Source of the DNA: Spirosoma oryzicola
Lineage (GTDB): Bacteria > Bacteroidota > Bacteroidia > Cytophagales > Spirosomataceae
NCBI RefSeq assembly: GCF_021233055.1
Contig: NZ_CP089538.1
Coordinates: 1,993,501 to 2,057,500, forward strand
Reading direction: 5' to 3'
DNA: 64,000 nucleotides
Positions 8,878-17,756 of the stretch are shown here, piece by piece (positions within the stretch are counted from its first letter, which is position 1; each line of letters starts with the position of its first letter). The notes under the pieces are model-generated. The model was given only the letters and a program-made list of their open reading frames with translations. It had not been told where the DNA came from and made no database searches. The position numbers and the translations under genes were made by a program.

Positions 8878-8920
8878 GTTTAGACAAAACTTGTTTAAAC
8901 AAATATTGGTTATACCTTTG
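8878..8920 (+). promoter_or_regulatory. Promoter and probable MarR operator of the efflux operon
   Basis: TTG (8891-8893), 19 bases, then TACCTTTG (8913-8920) is an exact Bacteroidota -33/-7 promoter, 18 bases before the marR start. GTTTAGACAA (8878-8887) and TTGTTTAAAC (8891-8900) form an inverted repeat with one mismatch that covers the -33 box, and TTGTTTAAACAA (8891-8902) is itself a perfect palindrome. The position suits autorepression by the MarR protein encoded next. The 286 bases before it are AT-rich with no gene seen. Confidence 0.75.
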
Positions 8921-8937
8921 TCGCACCTTTAGAAAAC

Positions 8938-9375
8938 ATGGAAAAGTTGTTTCGAAATGAATACCACAGATTGATTGCCAACATCCATCAAACCGACGGG
9001 TATATCTTCAATCATTTTCAGCAGAAGCTGTCGCCGTTCGATTTATCGGTACAGCAGTACATCGCTCTTCGCCGGCTCTCGGAAGTTTACCCAAACAGCT
9101 TAACCGCAGGTGAACTGAAAGAAAAAATGACCGATATAAACTCTGATATGACCCGGCTGATGGACCGTTTGGTTGCCAAGAAATTGATTGTTCGGGAGAT
9201 TGATCCTCAGAACCGTCGTCGGGTTAACCTTTCCCTCACAGAAGAGTCGTATCAGTTTGTTGAAGCTGTCGCCGTCGAGTTTAAAGATTTTGAATCGATT
9301 GTCAGTCAGTTGACTGATGAGGAAGTCCATACAATGAATACGCTCCTCGAAAAAATTAGAAAACCGTTACAATGA
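8938..9375 (+). CDS. MarR-family transcriptional regulator
   Basis: The 145-residue protein has the MarR winged-helix pattern: an N-terminal dimerisation helix, then SVQQYIALRRLSEVYPNSLTAGELKEKM, the recognition region TDINSDMTRLMDRLVAKKLI, and the wing REIDPQNRRRVNLSLTEES. MarR proteins usually repress drug-efflux or stress genes and let go when a small phenolic or similar ligand binds. It is the first gene of an operon with tolC-, emrA- and emrB-like genes, and its stop overlaps the next start by four bases (ATGA). The operator at 8878-8902 suggests it controls the whole operon including itself. Confidence 0.93.
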   Translation: MEKLFRNEYHRLIANIHQTDGYIFNHFQQKLSPFDLSVQQYIALRRLSEVYPNSLTAGELKEKMTDINSDMTRLMDRLVAKKLIVREIDPQNRRRVNLSLTEESYQFVEAVAVEFKDFESIVSQLTDEEVHTMNTLLEKIRKPLQ

Positions 9376-10694
9376 AAAAGTATCTGATAGGCGTTGGCGT
9401 TTGGCTGGCGGGTCTAAGTCTGGCGGTTGCTCAACCAGCTCCGACCGTGATGCCGCTGGATAAAGCCGTTCAGCTGGCGCTGCAAAATAACAAAGCAATC
9501 AAGCTCGCCGATGCCCGTACGCAGGCGGCTGAAGCGCGTTCGCAAGAAGCCAAAGATCGCAGTTTACCCCAGGCTAATGCTTCGTTGGCGTATTCGCGCT
9601 ACAGCCTGACGGGTCCGTTCTCGCTGGGTGCTGGTGGGGAAGCCTTAACGATTCCGGCTGGCGCGTTCAATGCGACCATTGGTGGGGTTACGATCAGTAA
9701 AGAAGTGTTTGGCGGTTTTGCCGAGAAATCAGCAGAAAAGTCGGCCGAACTGCTGGCCAAAGCGGGTCACCTGGATGCGCAACGCAATCGTTCGGAGTTG
9801 GTTTACACCGTAACCGATGCGTACTATAACATTGTCAAACTAGCCCGTTCGATTGGTGTGATCGAGCAAAATATCCGTCAATTTGAAGAACGGGAGCGGG
9901 ATGCGAATAACCTGCAAAAAGAAGGAATTGTGACTGCCAACGAGGTGCTGAAGATTCAGTTGCAGAAAAATAACCTGAACCTGAGTCGTCTACAGGTAGA
10001 AAAAGCTCGTCAGACCGCCCTTTATAACTTTAACCTGCTGGTTGGTTTGCCCGACGATCAGACTATTTCCATCGACACGACGCTGGTCAACCCGGTTTCT
10101 TCGCTTGAACCGCTGAACTCATTTCTGACCAGAGCGGTACAGGCCCGTCCCGAAGTACAAGCCAATACGCTCCGGGTTCAATCGGCTGAAGAGATGATGC
10201 GTAATACGAAAAGTGCCAAGTATCCGCACTTAGGCGTATCTACGGGGTATAATTACATCAATCCGACGGCCAACGTATTTCCTACGTCGGGTGCGTTCGT
10301 TAGTGCCTGGAATGTGGGGGCTGGATTGACGTATAACATTGGCTCGCTGTATAACCTGAAAGGTAGATTGCATACGGCGCAAAACAACATCGATCAGGCA
10401 AACCTGCAAAGTCAGCAGCAAACCGATCAAATCCGCAGTGAGGTGGTGACAGCTTACAACAACTACCAACTGGCGCTGGAACAACAGAATGTGATTCGCA
10501 CGGCGGTAGGGCAGGCCGTTGAAAATTACCGCCTGACCGAGTCTCGTTTCCGCAATGGCTTAGTCGGATCGACGGATTTGCTGGAAGCCAACAGTTTTCT
10601 GGTACAAGCTCAACTCAATGTAATTAACGCCACCGTGGACGCGCAACTGGCTTACCAACGCCTGCTCAAAGCCACTGGCAACAACCTCAATTAA
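9372..10694 (+). CDS. TolC-family outer-membrane efflux protein
   Basis: A 440-residue outer-membrane factor with a signal peptide (ends near LSLAVAQ). It has two repeats of the TolC-type beta-barrel/alpha-helical fold, visible as long Ala- and Gln-rich helices (KAVQLALQNNKAIKLADART at the start and TAVGQAVENYRLTESRF near the end) and the family-typical GLVGSTDLLEA. It forms the outer-membrane channel of a tripartite pump with the following HlyD/EmrA adaptor and EmrB transporter. The start overlaps the marR stop by four bases, which points to translational coupling. Confidence 0.94.
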   Translation: MKKYLIGVGVWLAGLSLAVAQPAPTVMPLDKAVQLALQNNKAIKLADARTQAAEARSQEAKDRSLPQANASLAYSRYSLTGPFSLGAGGEALTIPAGAFNATIGGVTISKEVFGGFAEKSAEKSAELLAKAGHLDAQRNRSELVYTVTDAYYNIVKLARSIGVIEQNIRQFEERERDANNLQKEGIVTANEVLKIQLQKNNLNLSRLQVEKARQTALYNFNLLVGLPDDQTISIDTTLVNPVSSLEPLNSFLTRAVQARPEVQANTLRVQSAEEMMRNTKSAKYPHLGVSTGYNYINPTANVFPTSGAFVSAWNVGAGLTYNIGSLYNLKGRLHTAQNNIDQANLQSQQQTDQIRSEVVTAYNNYQLALEQQNVIRTAVGQAVENYRLTESRFRNGLVGSTDLLEANSFLVQAQLNVINATVDAQLAYQRLLKATGNNLN

Positions 10695-10714
10695 TCTTGT
10701 TTCGATAAGTAGTC

Positions 10715-11824
10715 ATGGATAAGAAAACAGTATTCCGCATAGTGGGCGTCATTGTTCTGGCCGTTGCCCTCTTTTTTGGGTACAGCGAATTTCGCTACCT
10801 GCAACGGCACGAAACCACCGACGACGCCCAGATCGACGGCGACGTAAACCCGGTTATTCCTAAGGCGGGTGGTTACGTAAAAGCCATTCGTTTTAAAGAC
10901 AATCAGTTTGTAAAAGAAGGTGATACGCTTGTGGTTCTCGACGATGCGGACTATCGCATTCGCGTCGCGCAGGCTGAGTCTGCCCTGCAAAGTGCCATGG
11001 CGGCCGCTGGCGTAAGCCGCTCGCAGGTGAACGTAGCGTCGGCAACGGTACAAAGCGCGCAAGCAAGCGTACAGACGGCCCGTGATCAGGTTGCTACCGC
11101 GCAGGCTAACGTGGCGGCTGCTCAGGCCCGTGCCCGCAGAGCCAATCAGGATTTTGAACGCTACAGCCGACTATTAGCCGAAAAAACGGTTCCGCAGCAG
11201 CAGTTCGACGCAGCTCAGGCCGAACGGGATGCGGCTCAGGCTCAACTACTGGCGGCTCAGGCTCAACTACGCACCGCGCAATCGCAGGTGAATGCGGTCG
11301 GAACGCAAACAGCGGTATCAAGCTCGCAGCGTCGGGCAACCGAAGGGCAGATCACGGTCGCCCAGGCTACCATTAAGCAGCGTCAGGCCGATCTGGACAT
11401 GGCTAAACTGCAACTTTCGTACACGATTGTACGGGCTCCGGCTTCGGGTGTTGTGTCGAAACGGGCGGTGCAAATCGGTCAGTTGGTACAGGCTGGTCAG
11501 GCCGTCTGTTCCGTAGTCGGTAATTCGAACCTGTGGGTAACGGCTAACTTTAAAGAAACGCAGTTGCATCAGATGCAGCCCGGTCAGGCGGTCGATATCG
11601 ATGTCGATGCGTTTGAAGGTGACAAACTGGTAGGCCACGTAGGGTCGTTTGCCGGGGCAACGGGCGCGAAGTTTTCCCTGCTGCCTCCCGACAATGCAAC
11701 GGGTAACTACGTGAAAGTGGTTCAGCGGGTTCCGGTACGAATTGAACTCGATAAAAATAGTCCGCTGTACGCGAAAGTGCGCCCTGGTATGAGCGTATCC
11801 GTAGCGGTGGATTTGCAGAAATAA
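10715..11824 (+). CDS. emrA: HlyD/EmrA-type membrane fusion protein
   Basis: A 369-residue periplasmic adaptor anchored by one N-terminal membrane helix (about residues 7-25). The biotinyl-lipoyl half motif GGYVKAIRFKDNQFVKEGD follows, then a long Ala/Gln-rich coiled coil (about residues 90-205, with near-repeats such as AQAQLLAAQAQL) and the second lipoyl half IVRAPASGVVSKRAVQIGQ. It should link the inner-membrane EmrB-like transporter with the TolC-like channel. It lies 20 bases after the tolC-like gene in the same operon. A mosaic palindrome then separates it from the EmrB gene. Confidence 0.93.
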   Translation: MDKKTVFRIVGVIVLAVALFFGYSEFRYLQRHETTDDAQIDGDVNPVIPKAGGYVKAIRFKDNQFVKEGDTLVVLDDADYRIRVAQAESALQSAMAAAGVSRSQVNVASATVQSAQASVQTARDQVATAQANVAAAQARARRANQDFERYSRLLAEKTVPQQQFDAAQAERDAAQAQLLAAQAQLRTAQSQVNAVGTQTAVSSSQRRATEGQITVAQATIKQRQADLDMAKLQLSYTIVRAPASGVVSKRAVQIGQLVQAGQAVCSVVGNSNLWVTANFKETQLHQMQPGQAVDIDVDAFEGDKLVGHVGSFAGATGAKFSLLPPDNATGNYVKVVQRVPVRIELDKNSPLYAKVRPGMSVSVAVDLQK

Positions 11825-11830
11825 GCGCTT

Positions 11831-11918
11831 GCCCTTGGTGTCGGACGGTCGGCTCAGCCGTTCGCAAGCCCGATACCAAGGGCAGCAGAAACACGTCAGG
11901 TTCTCGAACCTGACACCA
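11831..11918. repeat. Mosaic palindromic element, copy 3 (inside efflux operon)
   Basis: GCCCTTGGTGTCGG (11831-11844) pairs with 11870-11883 with one G-T pair and encloses CGGCTCAGCCG (11850-11860), the module also seen at 7505. A second hairpin, GTCAGGTT CTCG AACCTGAC (11895-11914), follows. It sits in the 114 bases between emrA-like and emrB-like genes of one operon, so it may modulate rather than end transcription. Confidence 0.8.
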
Positions 11919-11938
11919 CCCAATTAATTACTAACCGT

Positions 11939-13495
11939 ATGAAGTTAGGATTTGATAAATGGATTGTTGTGATTACGGTTACAACAGCCGCCCTGCTGCA
12001 AACCATCGATTCTTCCATCGTTAACGTAACGCTGAACCAGATGATGGGTAACCTCGGCGCTTCGCTGGGGGATATCAGCTGGGTCGTGACGGGCTACGCA
12101 GCCGCCAGTGCCGTGATGATTACGATGTCGGGCTGGCTAACGGCTAAGCTGGGACGGCGTAATTACTTTGCCGCTTCGATTGTTCTTTTTACGGTCGCAT
12201 CCATATTTTGCGGTACCTCAACCAACGTTTGGGAGCTTGTTTTCTTCCGGGTTGTGCAAGGAATCGGGGGAGGAGGGTTGCTGACAACAGCCCAGTCGAT
12301 TCTGATTCAGACCTTCCCGAAAGAAGACTTAGGGATTGCTAATGCCATTTTCGGGGTGGGCGTTATTATCGGCCCATCCATCGGACCTACGCTTGGGGGC
12401 TACATCACCGACAACCTGTCGTGGAACTGGGTGTTCTACATCAATATCCCCTTTGGTATTGCGGCTACGGTGCTGACCTACTTGTTTATCAAAGAACCCG
12501 CCGAGAAGGTCGAAGCCGGTAGCATGGACTGGCTCGCGCTGATTCTATTGGTAATGGGTATCGGTGGTCTGCAAATCGTTCTGGAAAAAGGTCAGGAAGA
12601 AGACTGGTTCACGTCGGAGTTTATTGTCGGCATGTCTATCACGGCAGCCGTTGGACTGATCGGATTTATCTGGCGTCAGTTAGCGGTAAAACTGCCAATC
12701 CTGGATCTAAGTCTGCTTCGTCAGCGCCGGTTTGCGGTTGGTACGCTGTTTAATTTCATTCTTGGTTTCGGGCTGTTTGCTTCCGTGTTTATCATCCCGG
12801 TTTTCTGTCAGACCATTCTGGGCTTTACGGCTAGCCAAACCGGATTGCTCCTGATGCCGGGTTCGATCATGACGGGCTTGATGATGCCTGTTGTTGGGGG
12901 GTTGCTAAGTAAAAACTACATCTCTCCGGTCTGGTACGCGGGTATCGGCTTTCTGTTGTTTTTCGGCTTTTGCTTCGATCTATCGGCGATCAGCCTTGAA
13001 GCTGGACCCGACTATTTCTTCTGGCCGCTAATCGTTCGGGGCATCGGGATGGGACTGATTTTTATTCCGCTGACCACGATTACACTGGCCGATCTGCCGG
13101 GCATCAAAATCCCGCAGGGATCAGCCCTTACGGGGATGATTCGGCAATTAGGCGGTACGTTCGGTACGGCGATCATGACCACGTACATCTCGACGCGCAC
13201 GGTTCTGCATTCATCCCGCCTGGCCGACAACATATCGATTTATAACCCGCTGTCTGCCGAGCGGATTCGGCAGTACACGAATTTGTTTTTGTCCAAAGGC
13301 GATGCCTTGATGACGGCGACGGGTAAAGCCTACGGGGTTATGCAAGGATCGCTGATCAAGCAGGCGCTGGTGATGACGTACGCGGATGCTTTCCTGATCA
13401 TTGGCGGGTTCTTCCTCATTTGCGTACCGCTTTTGCTACTGTTTATCGGGAAGAAAATCGAAGCCTCAGGCCACACCGAAATGGTGATGGAATAG
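11939..13495 (+). CDS. emrB: DHA2-family MFS multidrug transporter (EmrB/QacA type)
   Basis: The 518-residue inner-membrane protein has the 14-helix layout of the DHA2 drug:proton antiporters. Recognisable motifs are LQTIDSSIVNVTLNQM (motif D1), the loop-2/3 motif GWLTAKLGRRNYF (motif A), and GVGVIIGPSIGPTLGGYI with WNWVFYINIPFG (motif C region). The partner EmrA-type adaptor and TolC-type channel stand just upstream, so a tripartite pump expelling hydrophobic compounds across both membranes is likely. Substrates cannot be named from sequence. Confidence 0.94.
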   Translation: MKLGFDKWIVVITVTTAALLQTIDSSIVNVTLNQMMGNLGASLGDISWVVTGYAAASAVMITMSGWLTAKLGRRNYFAASIVLFTVASIFCGTSTNVWELVFFRVVQGIGGGGLLTTAQSILIQTFPKEDLGIANAIFGVGVIIGPSIGPTLGGYITDNLSWNWVFYINIPFGIAATVLTYLFIKEPAEKVEAGSMDWLALILLVMGIGGLQIVLEKGQEEDWFTSEFIVGMSITAAVGLIGFIWRQLAVKLPILDLSLLRQRRFAVGTLFNFILGFGLFASVFIIPVFCQTILGFTASQTGLLLMPGSIMTGLMMPVVGGLLSKNYISPVWYAGIGFLLFFGFCFDLSAISLEAGPDYFFWPLIVRGIGMGLIFIPLTTITLADLPGIKIPQGSALTGMIRQLGGTFGTAIMTTYISTRTVLHSSRLADNISIYNPLSAERIRQYTNLFLSKGDALMTATGKAYGVMQGSLIKQALVMTYADAFLIIGGFFLICVPLLLLFIGKKIEASGHTEMVME

Positions 13496-13573
13496 GGAGT
13501 AGAAGGGTATATATGAAATTCTGGCTTACTGCCAAAACGGAACGTCTGAATGCCAGGAGTTCGCAATTGTTTT

Positions 13574-13605
13574 CGCCCGCCGTCAATGCGTGTTGACGGT
13601 GGGCG
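13574..13605. terminator. Hairpin between convergent efflux operon and DUF3667 gene
   Basis: CGCCCGCCGTCAA (13574-13586) pairs with TTGACGGTGGGCG (13593-13605) with one G-T pair, between genes that run toward each other, so it probably terminates the efflux operon. Confidence 0.75.
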
Positions 13606-13674
13606 ATTGACTTTTACCGAAGGCGGGTACGAAGAATGGCCATACTACCCGTTGTAGGGATCAAGACTGTTCGA

Positions 13675-14397
13675 CTACTTTATTGCCAGATCAACCAGCG
13701 TTCCGAGTAATAGCGCTGCCAGCGAGAAGGTTATCATGCCTAGCACATATGCACCAAATGCTTTTACATAATTAACGATCTTCCGCTTATCGAAAAACTG
13801 ACCGATTGCCCACGTGCAGTACCCTATACCAACGAAACCGGCAACCCGCATTGAATTCAGGTGAGTCAGTCCCTGAAAAACGGCAAAAACGGCAAAGATC
13901 AACATCCCCATGCCCATTACGAAACACAGGAGAATCAGAATTTCGAAAAAATTATACGCGTACTTTCTAAAAAATAGCTTTGCCCAGAAAGCGATAAAGA
14001 CGCCCATAATGATATTGGCATAACCGTAGTGGGCCTGAATCCACTTAAAAATGACACCCGTGCTCGTCTCTTCGGCTTCGTCAAGTTTCATGTAACCATC
14101 TCCGATATGGAAAAAGTGGTTTACGAGCGTATACGCCAAAGAAGTCACGATGATAAAAATGATAGGCTTTACGAGTCGACTTCTATTTTCCGAAATAAAA
14201 TGTCTGACGTTATCGCCCGGACTTACCAACAATTCCCGGACCGTATACAGAAGGCCCCGCTCAAAATGTAAGACGTGTTCAATTTCGTGTTTGATGTAAT
14301 GACCATCAATACGCTTCACGGCAACCGGCTGCCCGCAATGAGCACAGTACTTGTGCATAACTTCTTGCTGGCAATTCGAGCAACTCAATACTTGCAT
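13675..14397 (-). CDS. DUF3667-type membrane protein with N-terminal zinc ribbon
   Basis: A 240-residue protein starting with a CxxC...CxxC ribbon (CSNCQQEVMHKYCAHCGQP), which likely binds zinc. Then comes the region HYIKHEIEHVLHFERGLLYTVREL followed by SPGDNVRHFISENRSRLVKPI, characteristic of the Bacteroidota DUF3667 family. About four to five membrane helices follow. Function of the family is unknown. It stands alone, convergent with the efflux operon. The call as DUF3667 is from memory of the family pattern. Confidence 0.8.
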   Translation of the reverse strand: MQVLSCSNCQQEVMHKYCAHCGQPVAVKRIDGHYIKHEIEHVLHFERGLLYTVRELLVSPGDNVRHFISENRSRLVKPIIFIIVTSLAYTLVNHFFHIGDGYMKLDEAEETSTGVIFKWIQAHYGYANIIMGVFIAFWAKLFFRKYAYNFFEILILLCFVMGMGMLIFAVFAVFQGLTHLNSMRVAGFVGIGYCTWAIGQFFDKRKIVNYVKAFGAYVLGMITFSLAALLLGTLVDLAIK

Positions 14398-14529
14398 TTT
14401 TGGCTAGATAAAAGTAACAGGTACGGGTTCGTCAACTCCCGACTCATCGTTGATGTCGACGGTCGCATAGGTTGACGGATAAGTGCACAATATAGAAAAA
14501 CTAGCTTAGTTCTCACGTTGCCACACGGG

Positions 14530-15183
14530 CTAAATCACCGGATATGCCGAATTGCTTCTCACACGCGCTCGTTTCCAGATGAAATAAACAATTAGGCTGA
14601 AGCCAATTGCCGAGGGGAGGATCTGGCTGTACGGCTTGAAATCGGATAATACGGCACCGCCAAAAGCCGACGCGAGACCGCTATAAGCAGATACTAATTT
14701 GTAGATGTGTTCGTAGAGCCACCCTTTTTTAAGCCGTTGGAATAGCCAGATGTGTTTGACCAAATCATACCCTGCCACCAGGACCAGCGCCAAAAGCGTG
14801 GGGTAAATTACAGTGGGAGACCAGTTGCCGCCCGATAGCTGCATGGATCGTACGTACAAGCCACCCGCGATCAATACAACCACGGCAAGCAACGCGTCCA
14901 GCCACGAAGCGCGTCGTTCACGAAGTCGAACAACACGGTACCCCGAATAGCCTACGTAGCCAGACAGTAGGGTCAGGATAATCAAAAAAGAGCTGGATCG
15001 AAAGAAGAGTACGCCCACAAAAGCCGTGGCCACTACGACTGCCAGTACGCATAAAAACCAGCGTCCATAACGAACGTGTTGCGGGGAGCGATTCTGGTAG
15101 AAGAGGGTTATTGAACCAATAAGTAAGCCAAGAATGCCAAAAATGATGTGGACAACGATGTTGACCGTATGAAGCGTTTGCAT
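14530..15183 (-). CDS. Multi-pass membrane protein of unknown function
   Basis: A 217-residue protein with about seven hydrophobic segments, beginning with VNIVVHIIFGILGLLIGSITLFY and ending with IGFSLIVYFIWKRARVR. The pattern resembles small Bacteroidota integral membrane proteins annotated as DUF2306-like, but I cannot confirm the family. No catalytic motif is visible. It is divergent from the LytTR regulator gene and shares its 158-base control region, which contains repeated GTGACGAA boxes, so the two genes may be co-regulated. Confidence 0.6.
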   Translation of the reverse strand: MQTLHTVNIVVHIIFGILGLLIGSITLFYQNRSPQHVRYGRWFLCVLAVVVATAFVGVLFFRSSSFLIILTLLSGYVGYSGYRVVRLRERRASWLDALLAVVVLIAGGLYVRSMQLSGGNWSPTVIYPTLLALVLVAGYDLVKHIWLFQRLKKGWLYEHIYKLVSAYSGLASAFGGAVLSDFKPYSQILPSAIGFSLIVYFIWKRARVRSNSAYPVI

Positions 15184-15255
15184 AGGAAAACCTCCGGGTT
15201 GTTTGCGGGCCGGACGGTCGTAAAGTTGGGCAGGTACAAACGGGGCGGCAAGCCT

Positions 15256-15300
15256 TTCGTGACGAAGTAATCTGGACTGTGACGAACGTCTTTTGTCACG
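15256..15300. promoter_or_regulatory. Candidate LytTR binding repeats between divergent genes
   Basis: GTGACGAA occurs at 15259-15266 and 15279-15286, exactly 20 bases apart, and an inverted relative CGTGACAAAA is read on the minus strand at 15291-15300. LytTR domains typically bind two direct repeats about two helical turns apart. The boxes lie 56-83 bases before the lytTR gene start. Confidence 0.5.
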
Positions 15301-15341
15301 TAATGCATGGCTGTACAGGTTCTGGATTGTAATTTGGAGGT

Positions 15342-16094
15342 ATGAAACGCAATCCGCTTCTGAATCATTTCGTCGTACGTAATTTGCTGGGACTGCTCGC
15401 TTTGCTGGCGGTTCACTTCCTGGCCGATATGTACGCTATGGATCAGCGGGTAGGCTTTTCGAAGCTGTCGCCTTACGTGTATTTGTTAATGCTGTACGGT
15501 TGGCTGGTGTTTCACAACCGTATCCTGTTTGAACGGCTGTTCCTGCAAGGAAAAAAAGCGGCTTATTTCGGCTGTCTGATCCTACTCATGGCGCTGGGTT
15601 CGTTCAACATGAGTTTTATACTGCAAACGCAATTTGCCATTGTGCGCCCGCTTCCGCATCTGGTCAATTTTTGGGTGTACACCGTGACGGGCCTGGGCGT
15701 ATATGTTACGTACCGGTATATCCGTATGCAAGGGCAAAAAGAACGGCAACCCGTCGAAGAAACAAAGGCAGTGACCGAAATGACGGATAACTTTTCCTGT
15801 ACGGTGGATGGTGTCCGTCAGGTGATCGCCCATACCGATATTCGCTATCTTGAGAGTCTGGAAAACTACGTCAAGATCTTCACGAAATCGAAAACGTACA
15901 TTACGCGGATGACCTTGAAGGAAGCCGAAGATCGGTTGCCCAAACGGCTGTTTGTTCGCATCAGCCGGTCGTCCATTGTGAATACGGCGTACGTTGACAC
16001 AATCGAGTCTGACACGCTTCGAATCGGAACAAAGGAGTTGCGCATCGGTAAAGTATACAAACGATATGTCGCCGAGCAGTTTACCGGGGATTGA
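15342..16094 (+). CDS. Membrane-anchored LytTR-family transcriptional regulator
   Basis: The 250-residue protein joins four predicted N-terminal membrane helices (about residues 8-125) to a cytoplasmic LytTR DNA-binding domain (about residues 145-245). The latter shows ADIRYLESL-like DIRYLESLENYVKIF, TYITRMTLKEAEDRLP and FVRISRSSIVNTAYVD, the usual LytTR landmarks. No receiver domain is present, so the sensor is probably the membrane part itself. It belongs with the Bacteroidota membrane-LytTR proteins whose signals are unknown. It is divergent from a multi-pass membrane protein that may be a partner or target. Confidence 0.88.
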   Translation: MKRNPLLNHFVVRNLLGLLALLAVHFLADMYAMDQRVGFSKLSPYVYLLMLYGWLVFHNRILFERLFLQGKKAAYFGCLILLMALGSFNMSFILQTQFAIVRPLPHLVNFWVYTVTGLGVYVTYRYIRMQGQKERQPVEETKAVTEMTDNFSCTVDGVRQVIAHTDIRYLESLENYVKIFTKSKTYITRMTLKEAEDRLPKRLFVRISRSSIVNTAYVDTIESDTLRIGTKELRIGKVYKRYVAEQFTGD

Positions 16095-16161
16095 GAGACC
16101 GTCTTTATTTTATCATGACAAAAACGATACAGAAATAAATTTTCGGACAGTTTCTGAGCAA

Positions 16162-16216
16162 GCGCATAAAAAAAGCGGGGCATGATACGATTTGTACCTG
16201 CCCCGCTTTCATGCGC
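16162..16216. terminator. Bidirectional terminator between lytTR gene and mqo
   Basis: AAAGCGGGGCA (16172-16182) pairs with TGCCCCGCTTT (16199-16209), and GCGCAT (16162-16167) with ATGCGC (16211-16216) adds an outer stem. A- and T-rich flanks suit termination in both directions. Confidence 0.8.
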
Positions 16217-16226
16217 GTTTAGACTA

Positions 16227-17756
16227 TTACTCGGCTTCCGGCGTGTATTCGTATACACCAAGTCCAAGCACTTCGTTGGTATGTCTCCGCAACTCCTGGC
16301 CTAGTTTTGGGTTGTTAGCCAATACTTGGCCGTAGGAAGGAATCATTTCCGTCAACTTTTGCTGCCAGGCTTCGGTAGCGAGCTGATCCGGGAAACACCG
16401 CTTGATCAGGTCAAGCATGATCGAAACGGCGGTCGATGCACCGGGCGACGCGCCCAACAAAGCGGCAATGCTTCCGTCCGCTGCGCTAACCACCTCGGTG
16501 CCAAATTCCAGAACGCCCCCTTCTTTCTCATCTTTCTTGATTACCTGCACCCGCTGGCCGGCAACTTCCAACTCCCAGTCTTCCATCTTCGCATCGGGGT
16601 AATACTCCCGCAAAGCGGCCAGTCGATCTTCCGGCGACTGCATCACTTGCTGAATCAGGTATTTGGTCAGCGGAATATTGTGCATACCGGCCATAAGCAT
16701 GGGAGCCATGTTGCTCAGCTGAATCGACTTCGGCAAGTCCAGGTAGGAACCGCTTTTGAGGAATTTCGTCGAGAAACCGGCGTAAGGACCAAACAGCAAC
16801 TCGCGTTTGCCTTCGATCATGCGCGTGTCCAAGTGAGGAACCGACATCGGCGGAGCACCTACTGACGCTTTACCGTACACTTTCGCCTGATGCCGTTCAA
16901 TAACATCGGGGTTCACGCACTTGAGCCACTGACCACTAACCGGGAATCCACCAAAGCCACGGCTTTCGGGAATGTCCGATTTTTCGAGCAAGCGTAGCGA
17001 ACCACCACCCGCACCGATAAAAATAAATTGCGTCTGTACGTCGCGTACCTGATTGGTGGTCACGTTTTCCACGCGGATTTTCCAACCGCCGAGCGATTTC
17101 GACCGCCACAGGTCACGAACCTCGTGGGCAAAGTACAAGCGAACGCCCGGCATATCGGTCAGACGCCGGAACATAGCTCGGGTGAGGGCGCCAAAGTTCA
17201 CGTCCGTACCAATTTCCATGCGCGTAGCCGCTACCGGTTGCGATGGATCGCGGTCTTCCATAACCAACGGCATCCAATCGGCCAGCTGTGCCCGATCTTC
17301 GGAATACTGCATTCCGTGGAAAAGGTAATTTTTCTGAAGGGCCTCGTAGCGTTTGCGTAGATAATTAACGTTATCGTTGCCCCACACAAAACTCATGTGC
17401 GGGATGGAACGGATAAAATTGGGAGCATCGTTCAGAAACCCTTTCTCAACCAAAAAGGACCAGAATTGCTTCGATTGTTCGAACGACTCAGCAATCTTGA
17501 CTGCTTTCGACGCATCGATGGTACCGTCTCCTTTTTCGGGCGTGTAGTTCAATTCGCAAAAGGCCGAGTGACCCGTACCGGCGTTATTCCAGGCGTCGGA
17601 ACTTTCGGCGGCTGCACTATCAAGCCGCTCGTAAATTTCGATGGTCAGATCGGGTTGCAATTCTTTCAGCATTACGCCTAATGTTGCACTCATGATACCG
17701 GCACCGATCAAAATGACATCGGGACCTTTTTGTACAGCTTTATTTCGTTTCGCCAT
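16227..17756 (-). CDS. mqo: Malate:quinone oxidoreductase
   Basis: A 509-residue FAD enzyme of the inner face of the cytoplasmic membrane that oxidises malate to oxaloacetate and passes electrons to quinone. It shows the N-terminal dinucleotide-binding motif DVILIGAGIMSATLG, the Mqo-type ERLDSAAAESSDAWNNAGTGHSA, YTPEKGDGTIDASKAV and a C-terminal ALLGASPGASTAVSIML. The length is normal for the family. Together with fumC in this window it covers two adjacent citric acid cycle steps, though the genes are not linked in an operon. Confidence 0.97.
   Translation of the reverse strand: MAKRNKAVQKGPDVILIGAGIMSATLGVMLKELQPDLTIEIYERLDSAAAESSDAWNNAGTGHSAFCELNYTPEKGDGTIDASKAVKIAESFEQSKQFWSFLVEKGFLNDAPNFIRSIPHMSFVWGNDNVNYLRKRYEALQKNYLFHGMQYSEDRAQLADWMPLVMEDRDPSQPVAATRMEIGTDVNFGALTRAMFRRLTDMPGVRLYFAHEVRDLWRSKSLGGWKIRVENVTTNQVRDVQTQFIFIGAGGGSLRLLEKSDIPESRGFGGFPVSGQWLKCVNPDVIERHQAKVYGKASVGAPPMSVPHLDTRMIEGKRELLFGPYAGFSTKFLKSGSYLDLPKSIQLSNMAPMLMAGMHNIPLTKYLIQQVMQSPEDRLAALREYYPDAKMEDWELEVAGQRVQVIKKDEKEGGVLEFGTEVVSAADGSIAALLGASPGASTAVSIMLDLIKRCFPDQLATEAWQQKLTEMIPSYGQVLANNPKLGQELRRHTNEVLGLGVYEYTPEAE

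Noticed and set aside
13675..14397. Transposase or IS remnant near the palindromes
   Set aside because: No transposase, terminal inverted repeats with target duplications, or broken genes were found anywhere in the window.
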